Shown here: positions 22,001-29,674 of the stretch, piece after piece
How positions within the stretch are numbered: the stretch's first letter is position 1
Layout: each line of letters starts with the position of its first letter
Virus record (IMG/VR): IMGVR_UViG_3300025325_000038
Location: 1-49,121 of that record
Source: a virus
DNA length: 49,121 nucleotides
Strand: one strand, 5' to 3'
The notes under the pieces: generated by a model
What the model was told of the DNA's origin: nothing
Databases searched by the model: none
The model's input: the letters and a program-made list of their open reading frames with translations, nothing else
Made by a program: the position numbers and the translations under genes

Positions 22001-24651
22001 CCATCGCTCGGGGCCTGCCAGACCATCGGCCCTCGACCGCCGATCTCCTGCATCCTGCCCGGGCCCGGTCGTGCGCTGCCGATCGCTCGGCCGCCCGGGA
22101 TCTTCTCCGCGACGTTCCGTGGGATCAGGTGCTCGAGCTCTGAAGGAACGAAGAGTTCCCGACCGAGCTCGGCGGTGATATACGTCCCGGCAGGGCCACC
22201 CTTCGCTCGTGCCCTGACGGTAGATGAACGCTCCTTGGCGCTCAGCTTGTCGAGGAAGGCGCCGAAGCCTTGCTTCCGGAACCGTTCAGCACCCGTGACT
22301 CCGCCCTCAACGCCGCTGAACAGCTCGGCGAACGCTTCACTCTTGAAGCCCTTGTTGGCATACGGAGAGAGCGAGCGAAGGTCGTAGAGATCAGTCTGGT
22401 AGCGCGGGCCAGTTCCATGCGTATAGTCGACCGCATGTCCGAACTCATGTCTGAAGACTCCGGCCAGTGAGGGATCGACGAGCGTCCGCTCGAGCATCTT
22501 CCTGATATCGGGGCCCCATCGAGCGGCGCGGTTCTGGAAGAGCATCCTCGAGCCGTATGAAGCCGGCGAACCCCTGACAACATCGAACGGACTCGAGCGA
22601 AGGCGAGCGATCGTTGTCTGCCCTTCTCGATCGACGCGCTCCGTCATCGGATCGAATGCGACAGCGCGCATGTTCTTCGCCGTCAGCGGATAGCGCTCAA
22701 CGAGTGGGCCAGCTGTATCAGCGATCTCCCTGAGGGCTTTCTCGCTGAACCGATCGAGCCGGATCTTGGCGTTGGGGAACATGCTCTGAATGGCATCGAT
22801 GGCACCGCCACGAGCAAAGCCGGGCAGCTTCATCTGGTTCGGTGCTGGGTCTCCTCGTCGGCGGATGGTCTCGATCTCTTCGCCAGCGCCGAGGTTATAG
22901 AAGGCCTGCTGCGCCTCCCGCCGAGAGAGGACCATGGCGGCCCTCTTGCGAGCTTCGACCTCGACCGGATTGAGATGGATGTTGCCCTCGCTCAGCCACG
23001 TGCCAGTGAACGGGGCACCCATCTTCTGGATGCGCCTGAAGCCCCTGATGAAGGAGAGGCGGTCCCCTGCCCCGATGATCTCTTCGCCTGCATTGAGGCC
23101 GACGGCATAGCCCCTCGAGGGCTGCTGCCCGCCGGGACCGAAGGTGCCGCCCCCCTGCTCGATCGTGCGTCGGTAAGCCTCAGCTCGCCCACCACGCCAG
23201 CGGGTCAGTCCCTGCCAGATCGGCCTCGGGCCGCCCTCTTCCTCGTCGAGCTGGGCGTAGTAGGCCTCGAGCTCGTCGTCTCCCGGGCGCATCATCCATG
23301 GCCGTCGACCTCGACCCCTGCGACCGAAGGTCGGCATGATCGCCTGCTGGTGGGTCCTAGTCCCGTAGTGCCTCGAGAACGATCCACGATACGGGTGGCC
23401 GAAGGCATCGACCTTGCCGCCGAGGCCAAACGGCAGCGGCATCTGTCCCGGAGCCTGACCAGCCTGCTCCTTCTCGAGGAGCCAGAGCGCAGCCTGATAC
23501 GGAGCATTCTGGGTTCCGTGTTCAGCTGCGGCCGTTCGCCACGAGCTCTCCATAGCGGATCGAAGAGACCTCGGCGGACTATCCAGTGCTCCCCTCGTGG
23601 TCGACCTCGTCGCCCATCGATCGAGGACGATGGCGTCGAGATCCCCAGACAGTCCGGCGTAGAACTGGCCCACCTTCGGTGACGATCTGAAGGCCGAGCT
23701 CGGGGGTTGCCCGCCGAGGATCGCTGCCGCCTTCCGATGGGCATCAAGGTTCGTCGAGTACGGGAACGGCTGGCCACCTGCATGGGCCGCGAGGACTCTC
23801 TCGAACTTCGTCCGGTTCGAGGTCCATGAGGTTCCAGCCGAGAGCGCAGCGAGGACGCCGAGTGCTTTCTCATCGGCCACCTTGTACTTGGCGGCTTGCG
23901 CTCGGCCGTATGCGCCAGCCTCGCGATACCAACGTTCTCCGCCCTCGATGTGACGAGGCTGAAGACGAGCGGCGGTTGCCCTGAGGTTGCCAGCGAAGTC
24001 GAGCTGCTCTGGCGTCAGGCGAGCGGCCACGCTCCTGCCACGAGCGGCATGCGGCAGCTGCTCGATCCGCCCCGCGACGGTCGGGCGAAAGATCTCATTG
24101 GGATGCACGATGTATGAGCCGGGAGGCGAGACGGAGCCCCCGGCGGCTCGTGATGGCAATCCAGCTCGCCCGGCCTGTGCAGCCACCGTCGGGCTGGCCA
24201 GCTGTCTGGCCGCCCGAACGATCGAGGCCGGATCGATCGTGACCTTGATCGGGACCTCGCCGATACCACGAGCGATCTCGCTACGAAGCTGGGCGTACGG
24301 GATCCGTGCGAGCTTGATCGGAACCCCGACGGCCTCACCTCGCGCCGACAGCGCACGCATCTGGGCGTTGATGTCGACACGCAGATCCCTGACCGCGCCA
24401 GCGGAGACTTGGAAACGAGGCGAGACACGCGGCTGAGCGCCGATGCCGGGCATCGCGACCGCCACACCCGGCGGCTGAACGCCACCCCCGCCACCGCCCC
24501 TCCCGGGAGCGACAGCGACACCGATGGTGATGTTCCGGGCGGCGTCCTGCAGGCTTTTCAGCTCTGACTTGGCTCGCGCGATGCCAGAGCTGAAGCCAGC
24601 CGTTTCCAGACGGAGGTCGAGTGCGATCCCGCTGACGTTCTCTTCGGCCAT
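19093..24651 (-). CDS. tail tape measure protein with embedded metallopeptidase-like domain
   Basis: At 1852 residues this is the longest gene. Its start VSGIALDLRLETAGFSSGIARAKSELK and its Ala/Gln-rich coiled-coil second half, with hydrophobic patches (for example near 1190), fit tape measure proteins that set tail length and span it. The C-terminal TINVPITITGNS and KDEVIEEIGRKAG segments are also typical. Unusually, residues ~210-390 read like a DUF7178-type helical domain (GQFYAGLSGDLDAIVLDRWA). Residues ~620-800 carry HEFGH (735-739) and SEAFAELF ~33 residues later, a gluzincin-like zinc peptidase pattern. TAELGRELFVPSELEHLIP is a common tape-measure segment. By the usual ~1.5 A per residue rule the tail would be under 280 nm. 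Confidence 0.8.
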   Translation of the reverse strand: MAEENVSGIALDLRLETAGFSSGIARAKSELKSLQDAARNITIGVAVAPGRGGGGGGVQPPGVAVAMPGIGAQPRVSPRFQVSAGAVRDLRVDINAQMRALSARGEAVGVPIKLARIPYAQLRSEIARGIGEVPIKVTIDPASIVRAARQLASPTVAAQAGRAGLPSRAAGGSVSPPGSYIVHPNEIFRPTVAGRIEQLPHAARGRSVAARLTPEQLDFAGNLRATAARLQPRHIEGGERWYREAGAYGRAQAAKYKVADEKALGVLAALSAGTSWTSNRTKFERVLAAHAGGQPFPYSTNLDAHRKAAAILGGQPPSSAFRSSPKVGQFYAGLSGDLDAIVLDRWATRSTTRGALDSPPRSLRSAMESSWRTAAAEHGTQNAPYQAALWLLEKEQAGQAPGQMPLPFGLGGKVDAFGHPYRGSFSRHYGTRTHQQAIMPTFGRRGRGRRPWMMRPGDDELEAYYAQLDEEEGGPRPIWQGLTRWRGGRAEAYRRTIEQGGGTFGPGGQQPSRGYAVGLNAGEEIIGAGDRLSFIRGFRRIQKMGAPFTGTWLSEGNIHLNPVEVEARKRAAMVLSRREAQQAFYNLGAGEEIETIRRRGDPAPNQMKLPGFARGGAIDAIQSMFPNAKIRLDRFSEKALREIADTAGPLVERYPLTAKNMRAVAFDPMTERVDREGQTTIARLRSSPFDVVRGSPASYGSRMLFQNRAARWGPDIRKMLERTLVDPSLAGVFRHEFGHAVDYTHGTGPRYQTDLYDLRSLSPYANKGFKSEAFAELFSGVEGGVTGAERFRKQGFGAFLDKLSAKERSSTVRARAKGGPAGTYITAELGRELFVPSELEHLIPRNVAEKIPGGRAIGSARPGPGRMQEIGGRGPMVWQAPSDGWIIPNNLMNKIPRAQGGAAPGGYEGMYGGFEAGFEAEEAVRRAERERARRARASAETRRLSALSRGAQAQVSAVGGGLGDLSTFEEQNNALAEARLRLQTTERGLSARQGLGGLFRGFFGGERRREALQRGEFYEKQFQALEQERPLVGLIASFGALTKTSETLKNEISGLDTTTKKGQQRFKSLSKDLADVSRAIDITASDIVKQEGLKAEATKAFSEATSGALTNIASLTAAGFVYSAASQAVSAAIDLSVKSISPIIDRLSGFTAVNARVSKGLAEQLPQAGTLGTLFGQVGIQAGLSGGNASFLQQQLGGGIFAKAGAQKAASADELFRAALGTGAPQGLLGGYGGLFGSALFGEQLGGGRGLLETIAGTAKATTTPTLVGSSDPIGDMVAQWLREQNKSGKGIGSLLGPEPAQTQEQADVQRETIDYVNEAIARGRTAQGLITPGPQLVNVGEEDARAKRIAADEALDQTIRDLAGAGEVFLDARGNLITDSKKIIEATSQLAQGLTIPAKDVFLKANRQQLIAQQQLAQEQGQFERGIAIPGAIGQQILTNPFAPAETGLANAGKGFQSTITDLGEINRLQKELTAEAHAAVEEQAKFIDRNVTEIQPSGMTAGNQFRANMRQVEAYGQQIANINAALADRQAQVNAMQYGLSLRILSRSIRDARGLAGMGGGSRLGIIERRQYELGRESGALGLQSQGLSLAMNQRQINFQTALAGFQAVGISGEERAARMEEAKAEAKFAQQQQDIATALLAIAQKQFGLEGQAFGIQTTRQVADLEAQREILQASHALEQEQLAAQKHIVALGMKQARLQQDAQSLFGQATNNFNNKLQLAASFTAMYAGTVAMATRYIEKALGITINRGNERSSTATGGHAEGIVGVALSPTQALFGEANKEGIAIVKNPRIGSMAPVGGGSVTINVPITITGNSIRDDSDITKLVRRLKDEVIEEIGRKAGMLSLAS

Positions 24652-24654
24652 GGC

Positions 24655-24864
24655 CTACCTTGGTCCGGAGATCGTCTCGATCGTGATGTTCGGGTGACCG
24701 CCCGTGCGGCGCTGCGAGCCATCTGGCCTTGGCGTGGCACCGACGATCTTCAGGTACTCACGCTGTATCTTGCGATAGTAATGGACGGGCCAAGCCCATA
24801 CGTGTTCAGGCCACCCGCCGAAGAAGGCCGCGATCCGCACGACCATCTCGGAGGTGGTCATCAT
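24655..24864 (-). CDS. tail assembly chaperone 2 (candidate frameshift partner)
   Basis: The 69-residue protein has FFGGWPEHVWAWPVHYYRKIQREYLKIVG, the aromatic/basic helix typical of the second tail-assembly chaperone that lies just upstream of tape-measure genes. Its ATG overlaps the preceding chaperone stop (ATGA). No good ribosome site is present; GGGGGAA precedes the junction. A -1 slip there would fuse the two products, as in phage lambda gpG/gpGT-type systems, or translation could simply reinitiate. The position immediately before the tape measure gene supports the call. Confidence 0.6.
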   Translation of the reverse strand: MMTTSEMVVRIAAFFGGWPEHVWAWPVHYYRKIQREYLKIVGATPRPDGSQRRTGGHPNITIETISGPR

Positions 24865-25229
24865 TCCCCCGGCTTGTCCTCTTCATCCTCCTCCTCAGGC
24901 TTCGGGACCGCGAGATCGGGTTCACGCTCGAAGTGCAGCTCCTGTACGGCCCGCCAGAGGCCACCGTAGAGTCGAACCCCAAGCTCGGCAGCCTTGACCC
25001 TCGGGGTCACACAGGCTGAGACCATGAGCCGCTGCTGGATCCGGTTGTCGACGTCCTCGACGATGGTCTCGTTGCCACCGGCATCCGTGATCGTCCGCTT
25101 CTGGGTCGACTTCTCGATGATCTCGTCGAACTCAGCGATCGAGAGCTCCCTGACCGTGTACTCGGTGCCACGGTAGTTCACCTTCTTTGTCAGGAACTCT
25201 TCCGACCGGCTTGCGGCCCGGGTCGCCAT
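24861..25229 (-). CDS. tail assembly chaperone 1
   Basis: The start is taken at ATG 25229 (MATRAASRSEEFLTKKV), giving 122 residues; upstream in-frame codons (to 25349) look non-coding. The sequence has a beta-rich opening (VNYRGTEYTVRELSIAEFDEII), a helical middle, and a very acidic end (EEEDEEDKPGE) that ends at the frameshift/stop junction with the next gene. Size, acidity and position fit the first tail-assembly chaperone (gpG-like). Confidence is moderate because such proteins diverge widely. Confidence 0.6.
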   Translation of the reverse strand: MATRAASRSEEFLTKKVNYRGTEYTVRELSIAEFDEIIEKSTQKRTITDAGGNETIVEDVDNRIQQRLMVSACVTPRVKAAELGVRLYGGLWRAVQELHFEREPDLAVPKPEEEDEEDKPGE

Positions 25230-25240
25230 GGGGCCCTCCT

Positions 25241-25600
25241 TCAGGGCTTGGGAACGATCTGCTCGACGAGCCTGACTCGTTCCATGATGAAGCTCCGGTT
25301 CTGCAGCACCATGCGCTGCTTGGGGCCGGGCTGTGACTCGAGGACCCATCTGCGTCTGGGGTTCTTCTTCTGCCAGACGGTCACGATCGGTTCGTAGTCC
25401 GGATCCTCGAGAAGAGCTTTCTGGACGAAACGAAGAACGGCGTGGAGATCGTAGTAGTTGCCCTCTGGGTCACGAGGGTTTCCTGCTACGTCCCCACGCC
25501 GCGTCAGCGTCGCTGTGACGAAGTCTCCGATATGGGCCCCGAGATCGGCGATGTCGATCCGGCCTTGAAGGCCGTCGATCCTCGAGTACAGATAGGGCAC
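25241..25600 (-). CDS. hypothetical tail-region protein, 119 residues
   Basis: The start codon is GTG 25600. The sequence begins with a hydrophobic/aromatic stretch (PYLYSRIDGLQGRIDIADLG) and continues with mixed strands, including DYEPIVTVWQKKNPRRRWVL and ERVRLVEQIV. It sits between the tail tube and chaperone genes, a position often filled by small tail assembly or chaperone-associated proteins. No family is recognised. Confidence 0.55.
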   Translation of the reverse strand: MPYLYSRIDGLQGRIDIADLGAHIGDFVTATLTRRGDVAGNPRDPEGNYYDLHAVLRFVQKALLEDPDYEPIVTVWQKKNPRRRWVLESQPGPKQRMVLQNRSFIMERVRLVEQIVPKP

Positions 25601-25619
25601 CCATTCACCCCGGTGGTTC

Positions 25620-25655
25620 GCCTAGCGAGCTGCCATTCGGCCCGTCCCGCTAGGC
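25620..25655. terminator. 8-bp hairpin downstream of the tail tube gene
   Basis: GCCTAGCG (25620-25627) and CGCTAGGC (25648-25655) form a perfect stem with a 20-base loop in the 75-base gap after the tail tube gene. Reduced read-through after a major structural gene is typical, so partial termination is plausible. No U-tract follows, so it may instead be an mRNA processing or stabilising structure. Confidence 0.4.
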
Positions 25656-25675
25656 TAGCACACCGTCAGTTAGGC

Positions 25676-26116
25676 TTACAGGCTCCCTGTCGAGAAGACC
25701 AGCCAGTTGCCGGACGCCCGGATCTGCCCGGACGCCTTGAGGGCATCCGTGTTGGACGCGGTGATCGCGGCATCGAGGAAGCCCGGGCCATAGGCCACGA
25801 GGAACTCGAGCCCGTCGCGGTCGTCCGCGTACAGGTAGATCGGGATGTCGTCGAGGTCGGCGGCATTGACGCCGATGTCACCTGACATGTCGAGGTTCCC
25901 GTTGTAGGAACCCGAGATGTCCTTGAGGCCGACGAGGTAGACCTTGTTGGTGTCTCCAAACGAGGTCACGTCGACGAAGTCGCGTGCCAAGGAGAGCGTC
26001 CACTCGGTCTTGACGGCCACCTTCTGCCCAGACCCGAAGCCGGTCCCGGGCTTGCCACCATTGATGTAGATAGCGCCGTTCTTGCCGTGCATGCGCACGC
26101 CGTCGCCAGCTGCCAT
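25676..26116 (-). CDS. major tail tube protein
   Basis: The 146-residue protein contains EWTLSLARDFVDVTSFGDTNKVYLVGLKDISGSYNGN, which matches the conserved core of siphophage tail tube proteins (W-T-L...D-V-T-x-F-G-D...G-L-x-D...S-G-S). Length is near the family norm of 140-180. A GAGGAGAAGG ribosome site precedes the ATG. It assembles into the tube around the tape measure protein. The tail terminator gene is next upstream and the chaperones lie downstream. Confidence 0.8.
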   Translation of the reverse strand: MAAGDGVRMHGKNGAIYINGGKPGTGFGSGQKVAVKTEWTLSLARDFVDVTSFGDTNKVYLVGLKDISGSYNGNLDMSGDIGVNAADLDDIPIYLYADDRDGLEFLVAYGPGFLDAAITASNTDALKASGQIRASGNWLVFSTGSL

Positions 26117-26191
26117 TCCTTCTCCTCACCGTCTCGCTCGCCATCTCGAGCGGGTTCACGGCGGAGATCGGTTGTCTGATCGACCGTGCGA

Positions 26192-26644
26192 TCAGGTGAT
26201 GGGCTGGACCGTCCTGATCCGGAAGGTCCCGCCACGATCGACGTAGTACCGCCCTTCGTCATCGCGATCCGGGCCCACGCCCGCAGATCCGACGCGCTGA
26301 CAGTACCAAACGGTTTGCCCGTCGACGAAGGCGTCCAGCGCCACCTCGGCGTCGGTGAACAGCCTGTCGATGAGCTGCGCGAGGGTTCCTGCATCGCGCT
26401 GCTTACTCGCGAGTGCCCGGATGTCGTACAACCCGTCGATCTCACGGGAGCCTTTGTCGCCTGTCCGGCCATTGTCGGTCCGGATCGGCGCTGAGACTTC
26501 CCCGTAGAGGATGTAGGGGTACGGCACCTGCCGCGAGGACAGCCCTTCATGGATCCCGCCATTGAGCAGGCCCGTGATCTCGGCTGACGAGCGGATCATC
26601 CTGACGATGCCCCGCAGTATGGCGCTGGAGTCGGTCAGAGCCAT
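26192..26644 (-). CDS. tail terminator/completion protein (DUF3168-like)
   Basis: The 150-residue protein has the fold pattern of tail completion proteins: LRGIVRMIRSSAEITGLLNGGIHEGL, VPYPYILYGEV, then an Ile/Leu helix (LAQLIDRLF) and a C-terminal strand (GTFRIRTVQP). That matches DUF3168-type terminator proteins that cap the tail tube. It is placed between the neck/minor tail gene and the tail tube gene, the usual position. An AGGAACGAGAG ribosome site lies before the ATG. Confidence 0.7.
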   Translation of the reverse strand: MALTDSSAILRGIVRMIRSSAEITGLLNGGIHEGLSSRQVPYPYILYGEVSAPIRTDNGRTGDKGSREIDGLYDIRALASKQRDAGTLAQLIDRLFTDAEVALDAFVDGQTVWYCQRVGSAGVGPDRDDEGRYYVDRGGTFRIRTVQPIT

Positions 26645-26653
26645 CTCTCGTTC

Positions 26654-27199
26654 CTACCGCGCCTTCATGGTGATGGTGGCCTCGATCCTGCCGCTCATAC
26701 GGGGCCTGATCGCCGCTGCGACGCTGGAGGCGACATCCGCCCGCAGCGCTTCACGACCTTCGTGGGCCGCCGGCCGCATGTACGGATGCGCCGGCGTCGA
26801 GCTCGTGCCGTACTCCTGATACTTCGAGTGGGGGGCCGGCGAGACGATCCTCGCGACGACCACCGATCCGTTCCGCTTGGCTGGTTCCATGTAGATGAGA
26901 TCCCGAAGGTGCCGACCCTGCGCGCGCATGGTCTTGACCTCATACCGACCCCTGCGCGTGAGCGTCTGCCCGGGAGCTCGAGGCGGGCGGAGCGTCGACA
27001 CGATCCGAGAGGTGCCCCTGATGTCTGGAGCGAGCGCAAGGCGTTCCCTGACCGGGCGATCGATCTCGATCTCCTCCTCAGAGACCCGCCGGTATGGGGC
27101 GAGTTCCTTGGCCCGAGCCATGGTCTGGGCAGCACCACGATCGATGGCCTCCATGGCCGCCGCGATGCCAGCTCGTTCGACGGCATCCCAGTCGATCAT
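26654..27199 (-). CDS. HK97 gp10-like minor tail/neck protein
   Basis: The start is taken at ATG 27199 because it overlaps the preceding stop (ATGA) and follows an AGGAGAT site; the product is 181 residues. The central YQEYGTSSTPAHPYMRPA motif is characteristic of HK97-gp10/putative tail-component proteins, which join the tail to the head. A basic, Arg-rich N-terminal half is common in this family. The order neck-connector, gp10-like, terminator, tube is standard for siphophages. Confidence 0.75.
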   Translation of the reverse strand: MIDWDAVERAGIAAAMEAIDRGAAQTMARAKELAPYRRVSEEEIEIDRPVRERLALAPDIRGTSRIVSTLRPPRAPGQTLTRRGRYEVKTMRAQGRHLRDLIYMEPAKRNGSVVVARIVSPAPHSKYQEYGTSSTPAHPYMRPAAHEGREALRADVASSVAAAIRPRMSGRIEATITMKAR

Positions 27200-27618
27200 T
27201 CCGATCTCCTGACCATGGCCTTCAGCCATTCGGGCCACGTGTCGTCCTCGTTGACGTCGATCACGAGGTAAGCAAGCTCAGGACTTGCTACCGGCTGCAG
27301 AAAGTCCTTCGGCCTCACGTCAGTGCCCACTGGCAGTCGGACGACATGGATGCTCTGAGTCGAGATGTCGATGTCAGCGTCGAACTCCGTCTGCAGCGGT
27401 CGTGAGACGAACCAGCCGTAGACGGTCTCGACCTCATCGGCCTGTTCGACGACATCGGGATCCACCACGGCATCGTCACCGTAGTCATACGCGGCATCGT
27501 ACTCCGCGCTCGAGACTGTGATTACGCTCGATCGAAGGATCTTGATCGGTGTCGTCATCATCGACACGCCGACATCCCTGATCTTATCGAGCTCCTCGGC
27601 GGAGAGGATCGGATCCAT
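27196..27618 (-). CDS. head-tail connector/stopper-like protein (DUF6093-like)
   Basis: The start at ATG 27618 (MDPILSAEELDKIRDVGV) gives 140 residues and overlaps the preceding stop by one base (TGATG). It shows repeated beta-strand pairs (GWFVSRPLQTEFDADIDI, SIHVVRLPVGTDV) and a closing acidic/aromatic section. Its size, strand pattern and place between the connector and gp10-like genes fit the head completion or stopper proteins of siphophages. The DUF6093 resemblance is from general pattern and position only. Confidence 0.5.
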   Translation of the reverse strand: MDPILSAEELDKIRDVGVSMMTTPIKILRSSVITVSSAEYDAAYDYGDDAVVDPDVVEQADEVETVYGWFVSRPLQTEFDADIDISTQSIHVVRLPVGTDVRPKDFLQPVASPELAYLVIDVNEDDTWPEWLKAMVRRSE

Positions 27619-28661
27619 CAGGGCGTGATCTCGAGACACGGGCCCCATGCGATTGCCCCTGTGCCAGCGAAGGTATCCCCGCTGTGCGTGCAGCCCACGG
27701 CGGCGCTCGTCACCCGAACGTGATAGCCGATGTGATCGATGAAGGCGTTGGCCCGGACCGAAACGTCATCGGCGTCCGTGATATTCAGGCCCGTCACGCT
27801 GCCCGTGAAGGTATTGCCCTCGACCAGCACATCGCTGGCCCGGCCCGAAGCACCTCCGTCGTGGACCACGATGCCGACCCCGTTGCTGCCCGAGCACTCA
27901 TCGCCCGAGTCGCAGGGCAGATAGCCACTGACCGAGTTGCCGCGAAGGATGACGGGCCCGTCAACCCCCTTGATGTCGACCGCGTTCTCCCCACCGGTCC
28001 AGCCCCCTGTCCGGGTGCCGCCCTCGTAGTTGAACACGTTGTCCTCGACCACCACGTTGCGCACGTTCCGCCCACCATCGGCCATCTGGATGCCGTCGGC
28101 CCCGATGTCGGTGAAGGTGTTGCCTCGGATGGTGATGTTATCGGCGAGGTTGATGCCCCTGATGGCGATGCCGTGCTGGCCCGTGCCCACGACCCCTGAG
28201 TGGATGTCGGCGAACGTGTTGCCCTCAATGAGGACGTTCTGGGCTCCATTCAGGACAATCGCGTGACTACCGACGATGTGGTCGAAGGTGCAGTCTCGGA
28301 TGACCTTCTGGACCGACGGATCTGCGTAGATGCCGCCGTCAAGTTTGATTGGGCTGGCGTTCAGGTTCCCGTCGCAGAGGATCAACCCTGAGCCCGATGG
28401 CGTCTGGGAAGGCGTGGCCACTGCCGTCGGTCCGGGTGAGGTGGTCGGCGATGGTGAAGGTGCCGGGGCGACTGTCGGGGACGCAGAAGGTAACGCCGTC
28501 GGGGAAGCTGAAGACGATGGTGATGGCGTTGGTGGAGGTACTGTTGAGGATGGCTTCGGCCTTCTCGTATGCCCTGCCCTGTGGTGGGCATCGGTGGTGT
28601 CTGACGCCAAGAGCATAATCCCGAGGAAGACGATGGCCAAGAGGGGGATCGCGAGCTTCAC
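27618..28661 (-). CDS. secreted right-handed parallel beta-helix protein
   Basis: This 347-residue protein begins at GTG 28661 (GTGA overlap). It has an N-terminal signal peptide (LAIPLLAIVFLGIMLL then a cleavage-like region) and a Pro/Ser/Thr-rich linker (~30-90). The remainder repeats N-x-x-I-x-G-N-x-F-x-D/G-I units (GNTFADI, GNTFTDIG, DNVFNYEG, GNSVSGY, GNTFTGSV), the PbH1 right-handed parallel beta-helix seen in NosD-like and pectate-lyase-like proteins. It is probably exported or a virion enzyme/adhesin with a linker, acting on surface polysaccharides. A secreted protein inside the neck gene order is unusual. Confidence 0.72.
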   Translation of the reverse strand: MKLAIPLLAIVFLGIMLLASDTTDAHHRAGHTRRPKPSSTVPPPTPSPSSSASPTALPSASPTVAPAPSPSPTTSPGPTAVATPSQTPSGSGLILCDGNLNASPIKLDGGIYADPSVQKVIRDCTFDHIVGSHAIVLNGAQNVLIEGNTFADIHSGVVGTGQHGIAIRGINLADNITIRGNTFTDIGADGIQMADGGRNVRNVVVEDNVFNYEGGTRTGGWTGGENAVDIKGVDGPVILRGNSVSGYLPCDSGDECSGSNGVGIVVHDGGASGRASDVLVEGNTFTGSVTGLNITDADDVSVRANAFIDHIGYHVRVTSAAVGCTHSGDTFAGTGAIAWGPCLEITP

Positions 28662-29602
28662 GCTGCAGACCAGTACTTGAAGCCCTGCAGCAGTTCGGCG
28701 GCTCGGGGTAGCGTCGTATCGAGGGAGGCGCCGAGCGCCTGTCGGACGGTCTCCTTCTGGATCGTGATCTCGCCTGCAGTGATCCTGCTGAGCCCGGTCA
28801 TGCCCTTCGCCACCAGCCTGCTAGCGCCGAGGAGATCGGCAGCGATGACCGAGGTCGCCCTCGGGATCTCGGCGTAGAGCTTATGCCAGTAGGTCGCACG
28901 CACGATCCCCGGAGGCGCCACCCTGAAGATGATCCGCCCCTCCTCACGATCGGCTGTCCAGTTGACGACGTCGGGGTCCGGCACGGTATCGATAGCCGGC
29001 ATGGCCGCCCCACCAACGGTCACCTCGAGCTCAGCCACGTCGGCAATATCGTCTGCCCAGAAGCCATGGGGCGCCTGATAGATGACGTCGCTCTGGCCGA
29101 CGGGGTAGAGGCGATCATTCGCCGGTAGGGCGTTCCCGTAGGTGTAGTCGAGTTCGGCGATCGGTTCCTGAAGCCCACCGAAAGGAACCACCCAGCCAGA
29201 GACGCCGAAGAGCCCGGATGAGCCAACGATCGAGGCGCTGGTCACCTCTACGAAGCGGCGCCCCTGCTCGATCACGAGCTGGTCAACCGGAAGATTGGCG
29301 ACCGCCTGTGCTCCGACGACGAGCCTGAAGGCCTCGATCGAGACGATCGGCCAATGCTTCGGCCAAACCCGCCGAGACCCAACGTCGAGCATGACCTCGG
29401 GGTACTGCGGGTATCGCCACTTGCGCTGCTCCCCGAGCACCACACCGCCGAGGAAGCTGTGGCCGTACGGGACCGTGCAATAGGCATCGACGACCGCAGT
29501 CGCGTCCTCGAGCACCTCGGCGAGGTCGAGGTCAGAGAGGCCCGTCAGGTTCGCCCCATGGCGCATCGTCTTGAAGCGCTCGGGCGTCAGATAGGCGCTC
29601 AC
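28658..29602 (-). CDS. head-tail connector (adaptor) protein
   Basis: The 314-residue product starts MSAYLTPERFKTMRHGANLTGLSDLDLAEVLEDATAVVDAYC, a helical opening characteristic of gp6-like/DUF head-tail adaptors. Beta-rich middle sections and a helical tail follow (ETVRQALGASLDTTLPRAAELLQGF). It lies directly downstream of the major capsid gene and upstream of the connector gene. It would bind the portal ring and help join head to tail. It is larger than many adaptors (~100-200), so an extra domain may be present. Confidence 0.6.
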   Translation of the reverse strand: MSAYLTPERFKTMRHGANLTGLSDLDLAEVLEDATAVVDAYCTVPYGHSFLGGVVLGEQRKWRYPQYPEVMLDVGSRRVWPKHWPIVSIEAFRLVVGAQAVANLPVDQLVIEQGRRFVEVTSASIVGSSGLFGVSGWVVPFGGLQEPIAELDYTYGNALPANDRLYPVGQSDVIYQAPHGFWADDIADVAELEVTVGGAAMPAIDTVPDPDVVNWTADREEGRIIFRVAPPGIVRATYWHKLYAEIPRATSVIAADLLGASRLVAKGMTGLSRITAGEITIQKETVRQALGASLDTTLPRAAELLQGFKYWSAA

Positions 29603-29623
29603 AGGTCCTCCTGATAGAGAAAC

Positions 29624-29655
29624 GGGGCGGAGCCCCAGTCCAAGGACTCCGCCCC
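29624..29655 (-). terminator. intrinsic terminator downstream of major capsid gene
   Basis: GGGGCGGAG (29624-29632) and CTCCGCCCC (29647-29655) form a 9-bp stem. On the minus strand the hairpin is followed by GTTTCTC. It sits in the 72-base gap after the capsid gene, a common place for partial termination so that capsid mRNA is enriched. Confidence 0.65.
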
Positions 29656-29674
29656 AACTTCAGCGTGGCTCCGG

